Notes under the pieces: model-generated
Told to the model about the DNA's origin: nothing
Seen by the model: the letters and a program-made list of their open reading frames with translations, nothing else
The model's database searches: none
Shown: positions 18,022-27,240 of the stretch, one piece after another
How the letters are laid out: the number at the start of each line of letters is the position of its first letter
Numbering within the stretch: the first letter of the stretch is position 1
Made by a program: the position numbers and the translations under genes
Source: a virus
DNA: 51,130 nt
Virus record (IMG/VR): IMGVR_UViG_3300047667_000920
Coordinates: 1 to 51,130 of that record
Strand: one strand, 5' to 3'

Positions 18022-21000
18022 CTATGTCCCAGAAGTTGGAGTAGGTGTGGGTTCTGGTGTTGAAGAAACCACTGGAGTATTTGCTGGTGTTGCCGACGGT
18101 AATGGTGTGGACGCACTTGAGCTTCCCGGAGTAGCGTTTGGTGTCAGGGTGGGCGTCGGTGTCACATTAGGTGTAAGTGTCGGTGTCGGTGTCACATCAA
18201 CGGCTGAGGTGGCACTGGGGCTAACATCTATAGTCGGGGTTGGTGTTAGTACTGGTGAAGACACATCCGGTACAACATCTACCAACGCACCACCATCATA
18301 CTCAAAACCCAATATAGACTCAACGACCGCATTCCATAGGGTTACGTCAATTTTATCAAATTGTCTTTCCCTGAACATTTTCCATTCGGTATGTACATTT
18401 TTTCGGTTTAGTTCAGATATATTAGGACTATCTAGCCTATCACGTAAACTGAAATCCTTAGTGAACCTCAGTGTATAAGTGTCCTCAGTGGGAACAGTGC
18501 CACCAATACCCTTGACAACTAACCTAGTATATGCATATGGGAATTCGTATGACAAGTTAAGAACATCTGATGAGATGGATGCACTTATGTCGGTTAGCTT
18601 ATCAGGTATCATGTACGGTGTTGGTATATTTCCCAAACCCTTATTGATTGTGAATAATGTGGTCTTGCTTGAAGTACCACCCAATACTGGAATGGTAGCT
18701 AACCGACCACTTACCCAAAAATAATAATTTGGAACATTATTGCCAGTTATAGGGTCAACCTTATTCACTGTAACGTAAGGTGAATCATACTTATATTCAA
18801 ATGCTGTTATTTGTGTAGGTGTGGGTTCCACTGCTAAATTAACTACATGTATTGTCTTTGCAGAAGTACCAGCAACAAAAACCGCAAATGCAGCAAATGT
18901 AGTATTATTAAAAGTGCCTGTACTATAAAAAACGGAGTCAACATACACACTCACATCTTTAGTGGTAGGCAACCCTGCCGCAGTAAATGATGATGTTGTG
19001 ACTAGTTCCGCAATAAATGGAACTATCTGGTCGCGAGTGTTTGTGGCTCCCGTAAGAATCTCCTCCCAAGTTTGTATTGGGTACGTTGAAGTATTAACAT
19101 ACAGTAATTTACGTGATGTTCCAGTTTTCCTGTCATCTATGGCTGTCGCCCCAGACTGCCCTTCTAGCTGAGCAAACCTATCGTACTCTGTAGGTATAAC
19201 GTCAGACTCTACCCATTGGTATGTTTGTATCTTACCATACGGTGACAGCTTGCCCCAATTGCTCATACGGGCGTTAACATCCGGTTGAATGAAGATGTCA
19301 TCGAAAGGTAGGTAATATTCGTATGTTATATCAAACCACACCTTATCATTAAACCTACTATCCCACAAATTTGTTGTGTAGTTTGCGGGGTCGGTGCTTG
19401 ACCTATAATCAACACCATATATTGCAGTAGAATAATATTGTTGGCGTGCTGGGTTCCATATCGGAACTTCACTCACTACATACTTAGCCTTTCTATTAAT
19501 TATTTTTGCAGGACTTTCAGCATCATAACTATAAGTTAATGTTGAAACATTAATTGATGTGAGTGTTGTTGGGTCAGTAATAAACTTAATCAATTTATTA
19601 GTAATAAATTGATAGCCAACCCCAGCCACCAGTTCCACACGAACAGTCGGTGGTCCTGCGGATACCTGATGTGTTATGATAGCACCATCTGCAGGTTCAG
19701 TTAGTTGAATATAATAGTTACCATTAATGAGGTCAGCTGATACACCCTCTAACCTTTCGGCTACCCTTGCGTTCAAGTAAAACCTGTTACGCGGGTGCAT
19801 CTTTTCCAATTGATCGGGCTGCTCAAACCACCTAGTGCTATCGGTCAAATCAATAGCAGCGGTTGCATTAAATAAGTCAGAGTTATCTGATGTTCCCAGA
19901 GGTTCAATGAAATCTAACCTGAGTTCCTTTCGTGAAACTTCACGTGAAAACAGCTTAAGTTCGGGGTATGTTTTTAATTTAGAATCACCATAGGTGCCAA
20001 GCTTGTACGCCCAAAACTCATCTATATCCAAGTTACTGTATTGCTTCTGGTTAGCGAAAGCATTCGCTGCGAAATTTGTGCCCTTTTTCTGTATAAGGCC
20101 ACGGTAGAATGTAAATTGACTTTTATCAGTTAACCCGATGTCATCACCATAATCATACGGCCCAGCGTACCCCAATGCTGCCCTAACACTCTTAGTAATA
20201 TCATCACCTTCCCTAGAACCATATGCACTATACGCATATCTCAACGATTCAATTGCAGACTCCATGTTCTGAACCTGAGACTCGCCCAATATAACATCAC
20301 CTCCAACGTTTGGTCGTAATGTAAAACCATCCTGTCTATCAAACTCTAAAGTGAAACGTAGTGTGTTTATTCCAAGGAAACTATCGTATATTAATATGCC
20401 ACCACTGCTCACATTTTCAAATTGCAACACATGCTCATACCCATCAACGAATACGTGCATACCTGCAATATTAACAATGGGTGCTGACCCCGTTATATTT
20501 TTAGTAACCCTATCCCCGGTTAAGTGTATCCTAGTTCTTAAGTCCCGACGGGATACGATTAAGTCACTGTTTGATATTGCTATGTTGTCAGAACCATACA
20601 CTCTTTGGTTGGTTATGACATCTAAGTTATTACCAGCTACCATATTAGATATTATTCCAGTATCTGTATCAACCATTACTGATTGCTTATGTGGGTTTAG
20701 TTCGATTGATGGCAATGCTTTATTACTCTTAGCCAGTGTTACGACAGTTACCCCCGTCCCGTTATCTGAGAACTTGATTGGTTTACCGTTACGTGCGTCT
20801 GTTTGTGATCCAGCCAATTGAAATGTGCCAATACCAACACCTTGGATGATATAATAAGGTACTGTGCTAACTATTGGGTTTTCAAGTTCAGCAGGTAATG
20901 TCCCACCAACACTTGACAGTGTTACCTTAGTTCCCGTGTTCCATGTTATAGCATATTCACTGGTAAATGCATTACTTGGGGCATTTGGTGTTACACTATA

Positions 21001-24000
21001 TTGTTCAGAGTTCTCTTCATTTATTGTTCTACTGTTGTATAAAAACTCAATTAGCTCTTCAGTTTCTAACTGCCAAGTATATGCCCTGCCAGTAGAAACA
21101 TCTCTATTAGTACCATCAGTATCATCATATACAAAGCCTATACTTTCCAAGTAGCTCCTATACCCATTTATAAAATCTATCATATTTTGTATGCCAGATA
21201 TTGTTGTTGGTGTTGGGTATGAATATACTACTCTATCATCTACATAGTGCTGTTTCCAATACGCTAATACTTTCCGTGCACCAAAAGCTGTGAATGTGTT
21301 TTGTATTCTGCCAATATAGTTTTGGTTTAGTGGTACTGTAGTTGGTGTTATTATGTCAGTACCAGCAACCGCACCCTCGCGAGTAGTTGATAATCTAAAT
21401 TCCCTACCATTATCTCGAATCAAATAGTATAGGCTTGTAGTGTTAAATGGTGCAGATATCATCCCGTTGGATGTCCAATTCAACCCGACACCAGTTGTCC
21501 ACTGCTCTGGTAAATCAACGGCAGCAGTTGGCTCAATTGACCCGTCTATTATAGTGTTACCTATGATTATACCACCATCTATCTCTATTCGTGTTAGCTT
21601 CGTTGATGCATTATACGCTGATGCACTAACAGTGTATGTGCCGTTCAAGTTAGTTGAATTAACAATATCAAACGTGCTCCCAGCTGAAAAATATTTAGAC
21701 AAATCATCACTCACATATAATACTTTATCAAATGTTGTTGGGTTAAATGAATTTCCCGTAGTCCCAAGGAAATTAGAGCTAGCTGTTGAAAATAAATCAA
21801 CGTCAACTATGGTTGAAAACGTTAACCCACCTATAGTATCACTAGCTATGGTCAAGTTACCACCAGATAGGTATGCTGTACCGTATACCCCAAGTTGAAT
21901 ATTGATAACTGCAAGTAACTCAGAGAAGGTCTGTGCAGCACTCCCAGTTACTGACAGGTTAACTACGTCCACACCATCGAAAGTTACTGTCGCAGTGTAT
22001 ACCGTTGCGTCATTTGCCAACTCGGTTGCTGTCGCACCAACCAATGATTCTGAATATTGCACCACATCAAAGCCAAAACTATCACTTATTTCTGCAGAGT
22101 CAATAGTAAAGCTAAATGTTCGGAGTATGTTACTTCCCGACTCTATACTAACTGGATAGTTTTGAACACCATGTGCCTCTATGGGTTTTCCAATTGGCGA
22201 TGTATTGCTAAATTCTACGGTCCAATCAAGCCCAGCTTCAAATTCAGTGGCATACCTAGATGGTGAAGATACTGACGTTGCAACTAGAGCATCAAGCCAC
22301 ATATCACGTATGCCAGATGCTTTTTTAAACAATACACCGTAATCTTTGGTGGTAACATCAAATAAATCTGATCCTATTTTAAAGTTTTGTGTATCTATAA
22401 ATGCACCAAATTGGTATGTTAGTGGCGCTTCCCAACCGGTCCACATTTGCCTAAACTCTGAAGATACACCATCAAAGCCACTATACCTATTGAAATGAAC
22501 ATACCATTGATTTATGCCATTAGATTTAAATGTCTGGTTCGTGTTATACACCTCACCATGGAATAAAATATTATCGTGGCTTGATACTTTATTTGTTGTA
22601 TCGTCCAATTGTAGTGCAGCAACATCAATTAAATCTTTGCCGAAGGATTGGTTCATAAATCGTAATGGTTGGATTTTGAACGCCACTATCATATCGTCAT
22701 ATATTTTGTTATTCGATACAGACCATTTCCACTCATCTGGGCCAAGCTGCCCGAAAGAAAAACCAGCATTGGGGGTTACGATAAACTCCTGCAACTTCGC
22801 GTCGTATGGTGTCCTGACTGCAACATTTGCTGAATTGTTACTATTCCAATAGGGTGGTAGTATCCCATCGGGAGTGTAACCATCTAGCGTATTCGTTGCT
22901 TCAATATTTACTGGTAAATATGTAAACAATTGTGTTATTTGACCAGCCACACCTGTACCAAACAAACCATTTGGTGCAGGGTTACCACTTGGAATTGTAC
23001 CGTCTAGGATGTTAGCCCACATTACAGCTAACCAAGTTCTTGTTAAACTTACATCAAGGTATTCAGCATCCCACCATGACGGTTTGCTAGTGTATCCCTG
23101 TAAAACCCAAGGCTCTAAGTGTGGGTATGGCGTCCCGTATAAGTTTTCATATAGTGCCTGCCATGACGCATATGTGTTTGTGGTTGGAGATCCAGTTATT
23201 GGGCCTGTTGATATACCCGTATAAGCATAGTTCCATGTGAATGTGTCATTTTGAACGTAAGTTGTATTCAAGTACGGTATTTGGATGTGGTTCTGTAAAA
23301 GATACACTGAAAACTGTTCTTGTATTTTAGCAGCATACTCTTCATCATTTTTTACAATATCAAAGTCAAACTTACTTACGAAGTTGTTTGGTAATAGACT
23401 ATCATCAAGCACGCTATATAATGCAGTCTCGATGTTTAATATCACTTCAGCGTACATATCGTACACATCTACCTCTTCCCATACCGCAATATTAGAATAC
23501 ATGTATAGTTTTCGTGTTTTTGTAGTAGTGTTTGATCTTACAACAAAATCACCCGTAGCCACAGCATTACCATTAATTGTAGTTGGAAATGCATCCCCTT
23601 CTGATGCCACTGTTTGTGTTTCGCTGTTAGTATCTGCACTGGCTAATATTCTACTAAATATTGCTGAAACTATCGCTGGGTTTGAAACTATTGTTTTCCT
23701 ATGTCCGTCGTGGTGGACTACTTGTCGAAGCCCACGTATGTTATCATTAATGATATATGGTTGTACTTTTGGAGCTAACCCAAAGAAAGGTGCAGTTGCT
23801 ATCCAGTTCTTCACGCCCTCATTTGTGTCTTCGTTATATGTTGTACTATCACCAAACCATTGGTCAAGCCTATCATTCTTCTCAAAGTTGTCTTTTACTT
23901 CTTCATTAATATATGAAACTAAGTCAATATAGTTTGTGGCACCACCCTGTGATAGATACGTTACTATATTTTCCTCTAGTATTTCAAACAAGTTTGCTTG

Positions 24001-27000
24001 CAAGCTTGCATACCTCTGACGGGCAAAGTATATTAAGTCTATCGGGTTTATGTTATTAACAAACATAGCGGACAGTAGTGTATCAAAGCCATCGTTATGC
24101 TCTTTAATTCTACCACCAAGCCCATAGTTTGGTATTCCAGTTAGCCTGTACATATTGCTAACACCACCACTAATACCCTGTGCATATTGGCTATTGGTGA
24201 TTGTTGTGAAGTGCCTGAATATTTCAGTTAATTTAATAGTTTCCCGGTTATCGTGTTTTGGATTGAAAAACAACTGGTTTGGTATTTCCCACAGACCATC
24301 TTCCAACCTAGGAACGTATTGCTCATTGTACAGTCCTTTCTTCCATATAGACTGATACTCTTCACCAAATTCCCCACGGTCATAGTAGAGATATAGTTCA
24401 CCAGTTTCACTACCTATCAAGTCCTGACTGAATGTATAATTTTGTGTAGCAGCATCGTAATCTACTCGTTGATCTATATTCGGAAGGTACTCACCCGTAA
24501 CAGAGTTTGTAAATTTAAATAAATTACTTGCTTTTCTTAGTGGCTCATTGTTAACATTATAGATGCTGAACCACGGGTATTGTGACCTATCGTCCTTGGT
24601 TTGCTCAATATAGCGTATATCAACTAGGTTGAATAGCTCTGGCCCGTTGGGTGTGTTTACGTACACTGCACGCTTACCGATCTCATCCAATGCATACTCC
24701 CCAAGTTCGGCACGAACAACATCATCACTTGTTATTGTGATGCTGTCGTCAAATATAATAGAACCCACAAAGTTGGTGGCTGCTGGTGCAGCAATGTCTA
24801 TGAAATTCCCATATTGGCGTACACCGTTTATGTAAACCCGTAAATCACCTTCCTGAAAATCCTCAAACAGGCACAGGTCATGTAGTGATTCGTCAAAGGT
24901 AATAACAACTCCACCAGTTTGACTACCAGTCAATAGTTTGAACTCTTGGAACATCAAGCCCAACTTAGTCTGAAACGTCCCATCGGTCCACGTATCTATT
25001 ACCCCATCTAACATTGGGTTTTTTGTTGGTGAGATGCTAGATGCTGATATGTCTTCTATTCCCTCAAACTGCCAATGTTCGGTTTCAAATGATATCCATT
25101 GGTCACCAACAGCAGTATACTTTGGCGCTACATGCCCACCAATCGGCACTATTGCTACACTATTAACATTACCTGCAAGGTATACTTTTGTGATGAACCT
25201 AGATGTTGGTGTCGGTTGCACATATTCTGATGACGCCACAGTATAATCTCCAGTGTTGATCCCGAAGTCAACCAATTGTATTTCATCGCCAGCAACCAAA
25301 GATGGTGTAAGGTTTCCAAACTTAGAATCAAATACTAATATATTCAGTGCTTCAAAACTCAATTCGCCCCCACCTGAAGTTATTCTAGTATCTATTAGCT
25401 CAAATAGGCTAGGCTCTACGGTGGTAGGTGTGTATGAAAATAAATCACTATCTCTATACTTCCAAGATTTATCTGCAAATGAATGTTTTGATAGCTCCAC
25501 GTATGGGAAGTATTCTATGATTGGGTTTTGTGCTCTGGATTTCCCAGTGAACGTGTTAATATCATTCCGGTGAACCCACTTATTTTGATCTACCCAATCG
25601 TTACGTTGAGTTAGGTCTACGAGGTGTGTGTTGTGTGTGTTGTCCGCAAGGTAACTGAAGTTCTGAACCTTCACGTCCCAAATAGCACCATCCCACTGCC
25701 TAAGTTGGTTATTTACAGTATCAAACCAATACTCACGTAGATCCTTCGCGGTGAAGCTAGTGTCAGATTCTATGTCAGACAACAGCCTTGGCCTAATTAA
25801 TGAATATGCGATTTGGTTTTGCGTAAAAAAATCTGAATCCAATTGAACAACATCCGACGTTACTAAGTTGGTTATCGAATAGTCTCCATCAAATCCAGTG
25901 CCAGTGATTCTAATTTTATCACTAAGTTTATAGTTACCATCTACATAATTTACAGAACCTGCAGTATCAGTAAATAACTTAGAACCCAATGAGGTTCCTT
26001 CAGCCGCACCCGTTGTGCCATTATAGAGTGCTATATTTTTAACCCATATAACTTCACCCATATGAGTCTCATTGAATATTAGAAACTTTGAACGGGTGTA
26101 GTTCGTGTCAGACATGACATTAGTTTCTGCCTGCACTGAACGTATAATAGGTTTAACTGTAACTCTGGTCCACTCAAATACGGCAAAGTCATCTGTTACA
26201 GTTATGCGTGTGTTATCTGTTCCTGTATTATACTCAGATGATTCAACTTTCCATAACGTTATTGGGCTAGGTGTAACCGTGTCATCTTCACTACTAAAAA
26301 TAAATTCATGGGAAAATATGGATGTTACGTCCCCGCGAACATCAATTGCTCTAGCGGTTGGATAAGCCGCCACTACTGTGAGTTCTGTGCTGGCTATAAT
26401 GCTATAAATATCACTAGTACCAAGCACTATGTTATATTCACTTACGTTAAATACTATGGTAGTTTCTTCGGTTATCGTACTATATGTTACACTTGTTGGA
26501 CTTACTAAAATAGGGTCAACTGAACTCCCAGATAATACGGTGGGTGCAGTTGCCCTAAAGTCACTAGTCACGTCACCCGCTAATGTTATAGAATTTGCAC
26601 CAGCATCATACACTAATATTTGATACGCGTTCAGCCCAGAGGTAACTGAGTTGAGTGTATTATTTAGTCGGCTCGTAGACCATGTTGATTGGTTCTTAAC
26701 TGTTATGTACTGTGGTGGGTCAGAGAAATCACCCGAATCCCAAAAGTAATCACCATAATTAATAAGCTTGTCAAGGTCTATCGGTGGAACCCAATTAAAC
26801 TGTAGGCTGTTTCCCCACTCATTAAACCTATCGGTGTTAACGCCAAGTCTACCTATTCTGTTTATGAAGTCCTGAAATGACATAAACCAATCAACATCAC
26901 CTACCTTATTGTGAACTATAGGTTGTAGTTGGTTACCTTGCCTATAGGGTGTTGGTTCCAGTATTTGGTTAAGTTTGCTTATGTTCTGTGGATCAGACCC

Positions 27001-27168
27001 AATGTATCCAATTATACGTTGGATTTCACTCTTTGTTAGAAACCTATTAAATAGGTTTTCATTTAATCCTTCCAATAACGATGCATCCTGCAAGTTATTT
27101 GCAGGAAGTAATTTGTTTAAATCAGTTCTTACTTTATGGTAATCTGATAGATTATTTTTATTGCTCAC
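18022..27168 (-). CDS. Giant 3048-residue baseplate-region structural protein (gp7-position)
   Basis: One of the largest proteins expected in such a phage. It follows gp6, the place of gp7 in T4, but is three times the length of T4 gp7 (1032), and no clear similarity to gp7 could be read. The N-terminal 110 residues are helical (EIQRIIGYIGSDPQNISKLNQIL); the rest is a long run of beta-rich, Tyr/Asn/Asp-rich segments typical of virion proteins. Residues about 1720-1800 contain a domain with AQTFSELLAVIN that resembles an insertion in the sheath. The last 80 residues are Thr/Ser-Pro-rich, like the linkers of the three fibre genes downstream. The start is GTG 27168 with GAGG upstream. A baseplate wedge or fibre-anchoring role is inferred from position. 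Confidence 0.7.
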   Translation of the reverse strand: MSNKNNLSDYHKVRTDLNKLLPANNLQDASLLEGLNENLFNRFLTKSEIQRIIGYIGSDPQNISKLNQILEPTPYRQGNQLQPIVHNKVGDVDWFMSFQDFINRIGRLGVNTDRFNEWGNSLQFNWVPPIDLDKLINYGDYFWDSGDFSDPPQYITVKNQSTWSTSRLNNTLNSVTSGLNAYQILVYDAGANSITLAGDVTSDFRATAPTVLSGSSVDPILVSPTSVTYSTITEETTIVFNVSEYNIVLGTSDIYSIIASTELTVVAAYPTARAIDVRGDVTSIFSHEFIFSSEDDTVTPSPITLWKVESSEYNTGTDNTRITVTDDFAVFEWTRVTVKPIIRSVQAETNVMSDTNYTRSKFLIFNETHMGEVIWVKNIALYNGTTGAAEGTSLGSKLFTDTAGSVNYVDGNYKLSDKIRITGTGFDGDYSITNLVTSDVVQLDSDFFTQNQIAYSLIRPRLLSDIESDTSFTAKDLREYWFDTVNNQLRQWDGAIWDVKVQNFSYLADNTHNTHLVDLTQRNDWVDQNKWVHRNDINTFTGKSRAQNPIIEYFPYVELSKHSFADKSWKYRDSDLFSYTPTTVEPSLFELIDTRITSGGGELSFEALNILVFDSKFGNLTPSLVAGDEIQLVDFGINTGDYTVASSEYVQPTPTSRFITKVYLAGNVNSVAIVPIGGHVAPKYTAVGDQWISFETEHWQFEGIEDISASSISPTKNPMLDGVIDTWTDGTFQTKLGLMFQEFKLLTGSQTGGVVITFDESLHDLCLFEDFQEGDLRVYINGVRQYGNFIDIAAPAATNFVGSIIFDDSITITSDDVVRAELGEYALDEIGKRAVYVNTPNGPELFNLVDIRYIEQTKDDRSQYPWFSIYNVNNEPLRKASNLFKFTNSVTGEYLPNIDQRVDYDAATQNYTFSQDLIGSETGELYLYYDRGEFGEEYQSIWKKGLYNEQYVPRLEDGLWEIPNQLFFNPKHDNRETIKLTEIFRHFTTITNSQYAQGISGGVSNMYRLTGIPNYGLGGRIKEHNDGFDTLLSAMFVNNINPIDLIYFARQRYASLQANLFEILEENIVTYLSQGGATNYIDLVSYINEEVKDNFEKNDRLDQWFGDSTTYNEDTNEGVKNWIATAPFFGLAPKVQPYIINDNIRGLRQVVHHDGHRKTIVSNPAIVSAIFSRILASADTNSETQTVASEGDAFPTTINGNAVATGDFVVRSNTTTKTRKLYMYSNIAVWEEVDVYDMYAEVILNIETALYSVLDDSLLPNNFVSKFDFDIVKNDEEYAAKIQEQFSVYLLQNHIQIPYLNTTYVQNDTFTWNYAYTGISTGPITGSPTTNTYASWQALYENLYGTPYPHLEPWVLQGYTSKPSWWDAEYLDVSLTRTWLAVMWANILDGTIPSGNPAPNGLFGTGVAGQITQLFTYLPVNIEATNTLDGYTPDGILPPYWNSNNSANVAVRTPYDAKLQEFIVTPNAGFSFGQLGPDEWKWSVSNNKIYDDMIVAFKIQPLRFMNQSFGKDLIDVAALQLDDTTNKVSSHDNILFHGEVYNTNQTFKSNGINQWYVHFNRYSGFDGVSSEFRQMWTGWEAPLTYQFGAFIDTQNFKIGSDLFDVTTKDYGVLFKKASGIRDMWLDALVATSVSSPSRYATEFEAGLDWTVEFSNTSPIGKPIEAHGVQNYPVSIESGSNILRTFSFTIDSAEISDSFGFDVVQYSESLVGATATELANDATVYTATVTFDGVDVVNLSVTGSAAQTFSELLAVINIQLGVYGTAYLSGGNLTIASDTIGGLTFSTIVDVDLFSTASSNFLGTTGNSFNPTTFDKVLYVSDDLSKYFSAGSTFDIVNSTNLNGTYTVSASAYNASTKLTRIEIDGGIIIGNTIIDGSIEPTAAVDLPEQWTTGVGLNWTSNGMISAPFNTTSLYYLIRDNGREFRLSTTREGAVAGTDIITPTTVPLNQNYIGRIQNTFTAFGARKVLAYWKQHYVDDRVVYSYPTPTTISGIQNMIDFINGYRSYLESIGFVYDDTDGTNRDVSTGRAYTWQLETEELIEFLYNSRTINEENSEQYSVTPNAPSNAFTSEYAITWNTGTKVTLSSVGGTLPAELENPIVSTVPYYIIQGVGIGTFQLAGSQTDARNGKPIKFSDNGTGVTVVTLAKSNKALPSIELNPHKQSVMVDTDTGIISNMVAGNNLDVITNQRVYGSDNIAISNSDLIVSRRDLRTRIHLTGDRVTKNITGSAPIVNIAGMHVFVDGYEHVLQFENVSSGGILIYDSFLGINTLRFTLEFDRQDGFTLRPNVGGDVILGESQVQNMESAIESLRYAYSAYGSREGDDITKSVRAALGYAGPYDYGDDIGLTDKSQFTFYRGLIQKKGTNFAANAFANQKQYSNLDIDEFWAYKLGTYGDSKLKTYPELKLFSREVSRKELRLDFIEPLGTSDNSDLFNATAAIDLTDSTRWFEQPDQLEKMHPRNRFYLNARVAERLEGVSADLINGNYYIQLTEPADGAIITHQVSAGPPTVRVELVAGVGYQFITNKLIKFITDPTTLTSINVSTLTYSYDAESPAKIINRKAKYVVSEVPIWNPARQQYYSTAIYGVDYRSSTDPANYTTNLWDSRFNDKVWFDITYEYYLPFDDIFIQPDVNARMSNWGKLSPYGKIQTYQWVESDVIPTEYDRFAQLEGQSGATAIDDRKTGTSRKLLYVNTSTYPIQTWEEILTGATNTRDQIVPFIAELVTTSSFTAAGLPTTKDVSVYVDSVFYSTGTFNNTTFAAFAVFVAGTSAKTIHVVNLAVEPTPTQITAFEYKYDSPYVTVNKVDPITGNNVPNYYFWVSGRLATIPVLGGTSSKTTLFTINKGLGNIPTPYMIPDKLTDISASISSDVLNLSYEFPYAYTRLVVKGIGGTVPTEDTYTLRFTKDFSLRDRLDSPNISELNRKNVHTEWKMFRERQFDKIDVTLWNAVVESILGFEYDGGALVDVVPDVSSPVLTPTPTIDVSPSATSAVDVTPTPTLTPNVTPTPTLTPNATPGSSSASTPLPSATPANTPVVSSTPEPTPTPTSGT

Positions 27169-27201
27169 AAAAACCTCATATACATTAATTATAGATAGTA
27201 T

Positions 27202-27209
27202 TATTTATC
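27202..27209 (-). promoter_or_regulatory. T4-type late promoter box for the giant protein
   Basis: GATAAATA on the minus strand, 34 bases before GTG 27168. Confidence 0.55.
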
Positions 27210-27240
27210 GCTAGTGTACGAGATAGAAAAGACTAGTTTT

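Noticed and set aside
18022-18116. Longer start for the short fibre gene inside the giant protein gene
   Set aside because: The extra N-terminal residues are His/Gln/Leu-rich antisense-like translation of the Thr-Pro coding region, unlike the paralogues, which begin at the equivalent of ATG 18020.
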